Source: Diaphorobacter caeni (GTDB taxonomy: Bacteria; Pseudomonadota; Gammaproteobacteria; Burkholderiales; Burkholderiaceae_C). From it: a stretch of 64,000 bases of DNA. Location: positions 310,001-374,000 of the forward strand of contig NZ_JADKYZ010000003.1 in the NCBI RefSeq assembly GCF_015354245.1, in the 5' to 3' direction. The notes under the pieces are model-generated. The model saw nothing but the letters and a program-made list of their open reading frames with translations, was not told the origin of the DNA and did no database searches. This document shows positions 27,427 through 34,538 of this stretch, piece by piece; position 1 is the stretch's first letter, and every line of letters begins with the position of its first letter. The position numbers and the translations under genes were made by a program.

Positions 27427-28899
27427 TCAGTCCGAGTAAGTCGCCAAAGGCTGCGCAGCCGATTCCGCCGATTGCTCGATCTCGGTCATGCGCACCAGAT
27501 CGACGAGATTGAATCGTCCGTCGTGATGCCAACCCGCCTCGGGCATGCTCATGGAGCCAATGGCTGCGATGCGCGTGACGCCCGCCGCGCCGAGCAGATC
27601 AGCCAGGCGATACAGCTCTTCGGGCGAGGCCGCGATGCCTGCGGTCTGCAGATACGCGCGCTGCGCGCCAACCACCGGCACCACATCGTCGAGGCGATCC
27701 ACTCCCACCACCGCAATCGTCCGGTACAGCGCTGTGGGTGAAAGCGGCTGCAGACCGTCGCTGTAGGCCACGCTCCAAGGCGCATCGGCCGGGCCGATCA
27801 ACAGATCCTGTCCCGCGTCCGTGGGCGCGCGCCACTCCACGCTCTGCCGCCATTTCGCGACCGCTGCGCCCTCTTCCAGATCGAGCGCGCGGCGTGCAAA
27901 GCGCCGCTCCAGATTCGCGAGTTCAGCCGCCAGATAGTCGGCAAACGCGCGTGGTGACACGGGCCCGCCGCGTTCCACATAGAAGACATGCGGCGAATAG
28001 CAGCCCTGCTGGTCGTAGCGCATCACATCCCAGGCGGCCAGACGCGCCACGACGGGCGCCTTGACACTGTCGAGCGCCGCAGCGCCAATCAACCCAAAGC
28101 CCAGCTTGTGCCCGTGCGGCAAAAAACGCGTGGTGACTGGCAGACGCCTGCGCAGCGCGTCCAGCGTTCCGTTGCCGCCATAGGCGAGCACCGTGTCTGC
28201 GCGGGCGTACAACGCGTCGGCCCCCTCGCCGCCTTCATCGCCTGCCCCGCTCCACCACACCACCGCCAGACAATCTGCAAGCGGCGGATGCACCTCGGCC
28301 AGCAGCCGCGCAAACCAGCCCGCAAACAGCGGCTCCGCACTAGCCACCTTGCCGATGCCAGGCGCCTTCACAAGCAGCCCGCAGACCATGCTCCACAGCG
28401 ACAGCGCAGGCACATTGCCCGCCCAGCTGTGCACCAACAGATCCGGCCCGAATGCGCGCACCGCGCCTCCCTTGGGCGTCGGCTGAAAACCATCGAGGAC
28501 GGCCGGATTCGCAAAATCCTCGGCCACGAAACGCCGCAGCTGCGCGGCGCGAAAGGTCTTGAAATAGCCCGTCAAGCCGAGCCGCACCATGTCAGCGTCA
28601 TAGCCACTGACGACCGGCAGCCAGGTCTCGGCCAGTCGGCGAACGGGATGCGTGCGATCCAGCAGCCGCGCGATCACGCGGTCGATCACGTCGATGATCT
28701 GCGCCACCGTCATGGTCCGCAGATGCTTGTCGGCCGCAGCGCGCACCCGCTCGGCCAGTGCCTGCATCTGCGCCGCCGTCAACACCGGCACCGCAACCTC
28801 GAGCCGCCTACCGTCGCGCTCGAATGCAAGCTCCTGCCAGTGGACCTCGTCGTCGCTGAGTCCGGGCAGATATCCCGCCGTGATCCGCTCGGTCTTCAT
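27427..28899 (-). CDS. LuxC-family acyl-CoA/acyl-protein reductase
   Basis: 490 residues, close to LuxC length. The aldehyde-dehydrogenase-like fold shows VHSWAGNVPALSLWSMVCGLL (nucleotide and acyl region), and the LuxC-type active-site segment DQQGCYSPHVFYVE holds the presumptive nucleophilic Cys. LuxC enzymes reduce a thioester-bound acyl group to an aldehyde with NADPH. The start overlaps the upstream luxE-like stop by 4 bp. No luxAB genes exist nearby, so light production is not the role. The acyl substrate is unknown; thiamin-related acid inferred from the riboswitch. Confidence 0.85.
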   Translation of the reverse strand: MKTERITAGYLPGLSDDEVHWQELAFERDGRRLEVAVPVLTAAQMQALAERVRAAADKHLRTMTVAQIIDVIDRVIARLLDRTHPVRRLAETWLPVVSGYDADMVRLGLTGYFKTFRAAQLRRFVAEDFANPAVLDGFQPTPKGGAVRAFGPDLLVHSWAGNVPALSLWSMVCGLLVKAPGIGKVASAEPLFAGWFARLLAEVHPPLADCLAVVWWSGAGDEGGEGADALYARADTVLAYGGNGTLDALRRRLPVTTRFLPHGHKLGFGLIGAAALDSVKAPVVARLAAWDVMRYDQQGCYSPHVFYVERGGPVSPRAFADYLAAELANLERRFARRALDLEEGAAVAKWRQSVEWRAPTDAGQDLLIGPADAPWSVAYSDGLQPLSPTALYRTIAVVGVDRLDDVVPVVGAQRAYLQTAGIAASPEELYRLADLLGAAGVTRIAAIGSMSMPEAGWHHDGRFNLVDLVRMTEIEQSAESAAQPLATYSD

Positions 28900-29990
28900 G
28901 CCGACGCGGCCTTCACGAACTCTTCAACAGCGAGCGAACAGCCCTTGGCCGCAGCGCCCTCCGCGCGGCCCAGCAGCAGAAAGCCGCCATCGGCCCACAG
29001 GCCCACGTCTTCGGTCAGGATGGTGGTGACCGAGTTGTAGTTGGCCAGATCGCAATGCACGAGAATCCCGCGCTCGCCAAGCGCAACGTCCTGCCCGGTG
29101 ATCGGCTCGACCAGACGCGAGCGGATCCAATGCGGCCCCGACTTCACCGAAGGCAGCGTCGCATTGCCGTCGTCGTAGAACTGCGTGCTCAGCTCGGTCA
29201 TGCCATACATGTTGATGCAGTGTGTGGCCGGCACGCCCAGCAACCGCGACAGATCCGCATAGAACTCCGCCAGAGGCAGCTCTCGCGACTGCCCCTTGTA
29301 GCCGCCCGTGTCGAGAACGCGGCTGCCTGCAGGCAGACGAAAGCTGCGCCCCTGCTCGCGCAACGCATCCATCACGTGCACCAGACTGAAGCTCGCCCCC
29401 AGCAACGCGAACGGCTCTCCGCTTCGCTCCGATGCCTCCAGCACCGCGCACAGCCCCGGCATGTCCAGCCCCTCGCCCGTCAGGTAGTAGCGGCTGTCCG
29501 CCGTACCGAACTCTGAGCGCGCGAGCGCCAGATAGTGGGCCAGCGACGAATTCGGCATCGCCTGCTCATCGGGAAAAAGAATGCCCATGGGCATGCGCTC
29601 CACGCCACGCATGAAGCGCTCGGCGAAATGCCGCTTCATCGACAGATCGTAGACATCCAGCCGCGGATGAAAATGCCGCCCCCGCGCCGCACGGCCGGTG
29701 GTACCGCTGGTCATGAACACCCGCTCATCCGGCGACGCAGGCTCGCTGCGCAGCTCCATGGCCTTGAACGCGTCGATGGGCACGGCTGGAATGTCGCGCC
29801 ATGACTTCACATTGCGCAAGGTCGCGCCGCGCCGCTGACAGAAGCTGCGGAACGGGGCATTCGATGCGTACTGGTGAGCGAACAGCCTCAGAGCGAGTTG
29901 GTCAAACTGGTCATTGGTGCAGCCCGGCGCCGCGATGAAAGCGAGCAGGTCTGCGACCAGCGAAGCGGCCGTGGCCTTCGGCGTATCCAT
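28896..29990 (-). CDS. LuxE-family acyl-protein synthetase
   Basis: 364 residues from ATG 29990, with GAAGGA 7 bp before it. The adenylate-forming core is visible: FMTSGTTGRAARGRHFHP (phosphate-binding loop), RVLDTGGYKGQSRELP and INMYGMTELSTQFYDDGNA, the LuxE (PF04443-like) signature. Such enzymes activate a carboxylic acid with ATP and hand the acyl group to LuxC. First structural gene after the TPP riboswitch. Together with the LuxC-like protein it forms a complete acid-to-aldehyde reductase. The natural acid is not known. Confidence 0.85.
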   Translation of the reverse strand: MDTPKATAASLVADLLAFIAAPGCTNDQFDQLALRLFAHQYASNAPFRSFCQRRGATLRNVKSWRDIPAVPIDAFKAMELRSEPASPDERVFMTSGTTGRAARGRHFHPRLDVYDLSMKRHFAERFMRGVERMPMGILFPDEQAMPNSSLAHYLALARSEFGTADSRYYLTGEGLDMPGLCAVLEASERSGEPFALLGASFSLVHVMDALREQGRSFRLPAGSRVLDTGGYKGQSRELPLAEFYADLSRLLGVPATHCINMYGMTELSTQFYDDGNATLPSVKSGPHWIRSRLVEPITGQDVALGERGILVHCDLANYNSVTTILTEDVGLWADGGFLLLGRAEGAAAKGCSLAVEEFVKAASA

Positions 29991-30087
29991 GGAAATCCTT
30001 CGAGAGCGAAAACAGCAGATTGCTCCGAAGGCTTCCCCGCGCCCTATCCATCTCCATCTCCATCGCTTTGATCTGCTTTGAGCGTGA

Positions 30088-30178
30088 TGATGCCGGGGTG
30101 CAAGCTCTTCTTCCGCCGGAATGACCCGGTTCAAGTTCTCGGGTGTAGATCTCAGCACTGACGTGCACCCCGGAGCAC
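30088..30178 (-). promoter_or_regulatory. TPP riboswitch (THI element)
   Basis: On the minus strand, CCGGGGTGCA at 30172-30163 pairs with TGCACCCCGG at 30102-30093 as P1. Between them lie the conserved GCTGAGA, ACCC, GAACTTGAACCGGGT and ATTCCGGCGG segments in the right order for the TPP aptamer. The aptamer ends about 100 nt before the LuxE-like start. A weak AGCAGAT/ATCTGCT pair followed by GTTTT (30076-30008 region) may be part of the expression platform. High TPP should switch the whole six-gene operon off. Confidence 0.92.
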
Positions 30179-30249
30179 GGCGACATTTTAGCGCGGCAGT
30201 GACCACCAGAGCCCAATCGCCCCAAAGCCCCGGCCGGACCAGCGTCGTT

Positions 30250-30291
30250 GTTAAATTAATAAATTCAATTTAGTTTGAATTTTCATTTAAC
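30250..30291. promoter_or_regulatory. AT-rich nested dyad upstream of the secreted-protein gene
   Basis: GTTAAAT (30250-30256) and ATTTAAC (30285-30291) flank AAATTCAA-N6-TTGAATTT (30261-30282), two nearly co-centred perfect inverted repeats in a GC-rich surrounding. It lies 64-105 bp before the 30355 start, a promoter or operator position. Confidence 0.45.
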
Positions 30292-30354
30292 AAAAGCAAT
30301 AAACTGGGTGCATCTTCTTCGCCCCCAAACCCAACCTCTCATTCAGGAAAAACG

Positions 30355-31140
30355 ATGCGCGTACTGAACGTTCTCAAAAATGTCTTTGTCGGACTCTGCA
30401 TGGCAGCGGGCATATCGCAGATTGCCACTGCACAGACTGGCGCCGGCACCTATACAGGCTCCTACTCCGGCGCTGATCATGGCAGCATGACGCTCTCCAT
30501 CGATCAAAACGGCGCCGTCAGTTGCAGCCTGTCCAGTGCCGCGGGCAATGGCAAATACACAGGCAAGGGCGGCGTCGTATCCCAGTCGCCACTCGTCTTT
30601 TCCTGCCGAAACGGAGACTTCCCCAACTACCTGAGCCTCACGGGCAGCGGCACAGCAGGAGGCACATTGACCGGCCAATACATCATCGCTCCCACGGCCA
30701 CCGATCGCCTGCAGGGCAACTTCACCGTGAGCGCGTCCGGCTCCGGCGGCGGCACCACCAGCCAACTGGACCCCAAGGCCATCACCGGCCTTTGGTATGA
30801 CCCCGCGTACAACGGCACCGGCTTCAACTTTCTGATGACCGACGCCAACTTCATCGCCACCTACTACGGCCGCAACTCAAGCGGCGGCCTGCTCTGGTTG
30901 ATCTCCACCGAAGCTCCGTCTGCCCCGCTGCAGACCGGCACCGAATACGCATTGACGCTGGGAGCCACCACCTCCGGCACGTTCTCGACACCGGCTTACC
31001 AAATGGCCAACTGGGGTCACCTGAACATCACCTTCACCAGTTGCACCACCGCCAAGGCCACACTGAACGGCCTGGACGGAGTGCAATATCTGAACCTGCA
31101 ACGTCTTGGCAATGTAGGTGGTGTGGGCGCCTGCCAATAA
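30355..31140 (+). CDS. Secreted protein of unknown function
   Basis: 261 residues. A Sec signal peptide (VLKNVFVGLCMAAGISQIATA) precedes a Gly/Ser/Thr-rich beta-type domain (30-125), a linker GSGGGTTSQ, and a C-terminal domain beginning GLWYDPAYNGTGFNFLM with ATYYGRNSSGGLLWLIS and LNITFTSCTTAKATLNG. That C-terminal pattern is common at the ends of secreted proteins in Burkholderiales and Xanthomonadales, but I know no function for it. AGGAAAA lies close to the start. It is divergent from the thiamin-regulated operon and has its own strong terminator. Confidence 0.75.
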   Translation: MRVLNVLKNVFVGLCMAAGISQIATAQTGAGTYTGSYSGADHGSMTLSIDQNGAVSCSLSSAAGNGKYTGKGGVVSQSPLVFSCRNGDFPNYLSLTGSGTAGGTLTGQYIIAPTATDRLQGNFTVSASGSGGGTTSQLDPKAITGLWYDPAYNGTGFNFLMTDANFIATYYGRNSSGGLLWLISTEAPSAPLQTGTEYALTLGATTSGTFSTPAYQMANWGHLNITFTSCTTAKATLNGLDGVQYLNLQRLGNVGGVGACQ

Positions 31141-31156
31141 TCGGGCCGAACGCTGA

Positions 31157-31199
31157 AAAGCCGGAGTCTGCGATGTGCATCGCAGACTCCGGCTTTTTT
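31157..31199 (+). terminator. Strong intrinsic terminator
   Basis: An 18-bp perfect stem (AAAGCCGGAGTCTGCGAT and its complement) with a 4-nt loop is followed by six T, 16 bp past the stop at 31140. Its A-rich foot makes it usable from the other strand as well. Confidence 0.9.
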
Positions 31200-31329
31200 A
31201 CATGCCCGTCCACGTCGCACCAGCTCAACTTTCAAGGATTCACACTTCCTTGCTTCCCCCAAAGAAATCAGAGGCCCGCCCCAGTCGAACTTCCGGGCAC
31301 GCCAGAGATGCTTGGAGCCTACGAAATCA

Positions 31330-32247
31330 TCAGCATAGAAAGCCCGAGATCCCGTAAGTGATGCGTGCGATTTTGCCGTGGAGCTTGTTGTAGTAGAGAT
31401 GAATGTCACGGTCCATGTATGTTCCGAGGATGAACCCATCGAACTCGTCATCGCGCTGCTTGACGATCTCCATTCCGGTTGCGCAATGGGGGCAGTCGGT
31501 CCACTTCAGCCCCGCAGGCAACGCATGCTCCCAGCGCACGGCGTCCTGCTCCCGGTCGTTGTAGAACTTGTAGCCGACAATGACCTCATCTTCCACATAG
31601 ATGCTCAGTCCGCACACATCTGACAGATCGATCTTGTCGTCGCTCACCCTGTCATCTTCGTCGTCGTCTTCATCGCTATGGTAGATGCGGAGAATGTCAT
31701 TCCAAGCGGGGTGATCTTTCAACTGCTCCAGCCGCGCACCCAACGCGGCATTCAACTCCGAAAATTCAGGGACTTGAATATCTTCCGTAGGCGCTAACAA
31801 GACTGGCTTCAGTTCGATCCGGACTTCATCCAACACCTGGTCTTTAAAAACGAATGTGGTGTATCGATCCGACTGCCGGACTGCAATCAAGTTATCGAAG
31901 ACACAGGAATCAGCTGCTTGCGACTTCAATTTCTGATGCGCGGAAGGCAGCGTGTCCTCCCATGCCACAGAGAATGGCGGTGTGGATGTCGCTGCGGATT
32001 TCTTAGAAAAATGCAATGCACCGATCATTCCGGTGCCGATGATCCATGAAATCCGATCTTCCGAGACAAAGCGGTCTTTGTTGAACGCGGAGACCTCCAA
32101 TCCCAAGGACGGGATGATGATTTCGTCCGAATAATAGTTCTCTGCATCCAACTCAGACCAATCGGGGTTGAAGCCGAGATGATCCTCAAAAAATTTCTCG
32201 ACCTCGGGATCCCCGACATCGCGACCGAGCAAGCTTGTTGCGTCCAT
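31330..32247 (-). CDS. Uncharacterised protein downstream of the Rhs module
   Basis: 305 residues, acidic, no signal peptide. A very acidic stretch (HSDEDDDEDDRVSDDKIDLSD, about residue 190) and a C-terminal CPHC pair near residue 262 are the only striking features. No family recognised. It lies 10 bp after another small gene and at the end of the vgrG-rhs-immunity row on the same strand. Acidic cytosolic proteins in this position are often immunity proteins; that is inference from context. Confidence 0.55.
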   Translation of the reverse strand: MDATSLLGRDVGDPEVEKFFEDHLGFNPDWSELDAENYYSDEIIIPSLGLEVSAFNKDRFVSEDRISWIIGTGMIGALHFSKKSAATSTPPFSVAWEDTLPSAHQKLKSQAADSCVFDNLIAVRQSDRYTTFVFKDQVLDEVRIELKPVLLAPTEDIQVPEFSELNAALGARLEQLKDHPAWNDILRIYHSDEDDDEDDRVSDDKIDLSDVCGLSIYVEDEVIVGYKFYNDREQDAVRWEHALPAGLKWTDCPHCATGMEIVKQRDDEFDGFILGTYMDRDIHLYYNKLHGKIARITYGISGFLC

Positions 32248-32257
32248 AAGTCGACTC

Positions 32258-32743
32258 TCAATACTTGTTAGAGACGATCTGCACCCTCTTCAACTCACCT
32301 TCTTTGCCGTAGCTGTACACCACACGACAAGTCTCGTGGAACCACTGATCGTTGCGAACAACGCCACTGGATTCATAGCTTTTATCAGGAGCCTTTCCCA
32401 TGCTGGCCAGCACGTCCTTACGGGTCACGCCAGGAACGACATCGATCGGCAATTGAATAACCGGTTTACGTGTGTCCGTGTCTGACTCGACAGGAATCTC
32501 TGCACTGATCAGCAACATCGGCGCAGTTCCATATTTTTCGACCTCGCGTTTAGCGAGATAGTCCTCGTCCACGAAGTGAAGAATGATCTGGTAATCATCG
32601 CTGTTGAAATAAAAATCCGGGTCACTCCTTTTGGCTCGCGGCGCCTTATCGCTGCCGAGCGCGGAACAAAAATCGACCATCTGTGGCGCATTACCCGGTT
32701 GCCAAAGGTATTTTTTTGCAAATTCTTCAACTGTCAGCATCAT
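32258..32743 (-). CDS. Probable immunity protein for a displaced Rhs tip
   Basis: 161 residues, cytosolic, no family recognised. Its ATG follows the TAA of a truncated Lys-rich coding fragment without a gap (TAAATG), the tight spacing typical of a toxin 3' end and its immunity gene. GC content is lower than in the surrounding chromosome. If the fragment is a former Rhs toxin tip, this gene would be the orphan antidote. Evidence is positional only. Confidence 0.55.
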   Translation of the reverse strand: MMLTVEEFAKKYLWQPGNAPQMVDFCSALGSDKAPRAKRSDPDFYFNSDDYQIILHFVDEDYLAKREVEKYGTAPMLLISAEIPVESDTDTRKPVIQLPIDVVPGVTRKDVLASMGKAPDKSYESSGVVRNDQWFHETCRVVYSYGKEGELKRVQIVSNKY

Positions 32744-32871
32744 TTAAATATCATCCAGAATTTGATTCAAGAAATCGTCAAAACAATCCGGTTTGTCCTT
32801 GCTTCTCTTCTTGAGCTTCTTGGCAAGTTTTTTGTATTTCTTCGCGCATTCAGAATTCGTCCCCTTCAAAT
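32744..32871 (-). pseudogene. Truncated 3' end of a former toxin gene
   Basis: Reading up from TAA at 32746-32744, one frame stays open for about 42 codons to the edge of the IS remnant. It encodes SECAKKYKKLAKKLKKR and ends FDDFLNQILDDI. The Lys-rich motif followed by an acidic end looks like the last part of a nuclease-type toxin. The 5' part is gone, replaced by the IS element. The next gene starts at once after the stop. Most likely a displaced Rhs C-terminal tip. Confidence 0.5.
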
Positions 32872-33662
32872 GGCTCTGTTGCATAACCCCATCTGAGGTT
32901 GACGGCCTCATTGCGATGCGCGAACATCAACCCTTTGCGTAGCTTTGCGCTCTTGCGTGGCGGGATGATGGGGGTGGTTTGGCGCTGATGACAAGCCTCG
33001 TACACATCCTGCGTGTCATACGCTCCATCACCTGTGAAGCTGACAACCGCTTCATCGTTTGGTATTTGGGCCAGTAGTTCGGCAGCCACTGGTGAGTCGC
33101 CCACTTCGTTGGTGGTCACGACAATGGCACGAATCTGCAGCGTCTGTGCATCTATGCCCAGGTGCACCTTGCGCCACTGTCGGCGACGCTCTGCGCCGTG
33201 CTTCTTGGTTTTCCACTCATCTTCGCCCAAAAACTTGATGCCCGTAGAGTCAGCAAGCAAGTGCAGTCCGTGCGGCTTGGACGATAACGCACCTGAACAT
33301 TCAAACCCTTTTGCCTGCGGCACACCGTGCTGTAGTCAGGCGCTGACTAAGGCAGGCCAGCCATTCTCAGCAGCGACTGAATCAAGCCCAAGGCCTGGCG
33401 CAAAGGCAAACTGAACAGGCATTTGACGGTCAGGCAAAACTGGATGGCAGCATCCGAAAATGTCTTGTTGCGGCCAGGCTTGCCATCAGGAACGGCCTGC
33501 CATTGCATGTCCTTGTCCAGCCAGATGGTCAAATCACCCCGAGCCTTCAATGCTGCGTTGTACGCCTTCCAGTTTGTAGTGCGGTTGCGCCGCTTGCCCC
33601 AGCTCGATTCACTCATGCGGTAAGGCTACCGCAGATGACCGGTTGAGTTGTGCAACAACGCC
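32872..33662 (-). mobile_element. Decayed IS5-family element with broken transposase
   Basis: End repeats GGCTCTGTTGCATAAC (32872-32887) and the reverse complement at 33662-33647, GGCGTTGTTGCACAAC, agree at most positions. The transposase reads from 33616: KRRNRTTNWKAYNAALKARG, then a TAG after AGLP, a frameshift near 33290, then LLADSTGIKFLGEDEW, KVHLGIDAQTLQIRAIVVTT and FTGDGAYDTQDVYEA, which carry the DDE Asp residues. After FAHRNEAVN the 3' quarter is missing, including the catalytic Glu region. No target duplication is evident. Inactive; at least three lesions. Confidence 0.85.
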
Positions 33663-33696
33663 AGAGTACACCACAGACTCACCATGATATTTACAG

Positions 33697-34530
33697 TTAA
33701 CCAACAACCGAGTCAAACTGTCCACCAAACCAAAAATTTACAGCATCCATATTAACACCATCCCCCCCCGTCCAAAAATCCACCGGATATGCCCAATCCG
33801 AACTATGCGTTTTACGAGGCTCTACATCTCCAAAAAATTCATTGATATAACAACACTGGCCCTTTGGCTGCAGAACTCCTATATAACCGAGCAAGTCAAT
33901 GAAAAATTTCGCTTGCTCCGCTGTAAGTTTCAATTCCTTAATTTTACGTATATCATTCACCAATGTCCGGGGAACGGTTTTGTCTGATGAGTTCTCAATC
34001 AATTTCAGAATCAACCCAAACAATCTCACGCCCTCATCAAAAATTCCCCCACCAACATCCTCAACATATCCCACCTTCTCTCTGTGCGTCGCAAGATAGA
34101 AGGCAGCCTTATCTCCCAAGGGATTGCTGCCCACAAGTGATCCGGAGAGTCGACATCTGTGAAGAAATGTCACATCGATTTTAGTCTCGACGTTTACCAA
34201 ACAAGTGGAACAGTTAGAAATGTCAGTAGCTTTTTTAATATACGCGTGTGACGGAAAATGCATTGCATAGGCATATGCAGATATGCCGCATCGCATTTGA
34301 GGGAAGCCCCCCCCAACACCGACCAAAAAGGCTTCTACAATTGCCTCCTTGGAAACATTAGCCCTCTCAAAAATCAGCCAATCGACGATTTCATTATGGG
34401 TCATCTTCTTGATTTGAGGAACCAGACCTACTTCACTCAATAATTTCCACTCATCACTCTCCTTAGAATATGGCTGTGTCGGAGAATAATTTTGCAACAC
34501 TTTGACAACACTTCGAGAAAATTGGCTCAT
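33697..34530 (-). CDS. Probable immunity protein for the Rhs toxin
   Basis: 277 residues from ATG 34530; an earlier ATG at 34545 would overlap the rhs stop by 7 bp. AT-rich compared with the rhs core. No family recognised; motifs such as AFLVGVGGGFPQMRCGISAYAYAMHFPSH and a Cys pair in DISNCSTCLVNVETKIDV are visible in short pieces only as unknown. Its place right after the rhs toxin tip is where the cognate immunity gene always lies in such modules. Confidence 0.65.
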   Translation of the reverse strand: MSQFSRSVVKVLQNYSPTQPYSKESDEWKLLSEVGLVPQIKKMTHNEIVDWLIFERANVSKEAIVEAFLVGVGGGFPQMRCGISAYAYAMHFPSHAYIKKATDISNCSTCLVNVETKIDVTFLHRCRLSGSLVGSNPLGDKAAFYLATHREKVGYVEDVGGGIFDEGVRLFGLILKLIENSSDKTVPRTLVNDIRKIKELKLTAEQAKFFIDLLGYIGVLQPKGQCCYINEFFGDVEPRKTHSSDWAYPVDFWTGGDGVNMDAVNFWFGGQFDSVVG

Positions 34531-34538
34531 AATATTTT

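Noticed and set aside
24854-30178. A bioluminescence (lux) operon.
   Set aside because: LuxC and LuxE homologues are present, but no luxA, luxB or luxD-like gene is, and the leader is a TPP riboswitch.
32872-33662. An active IS5 element using programmed frameshifting.
   Set aside because: Besides the frame change there is an in-frame TAG and the 3' part of the transposase is missing.
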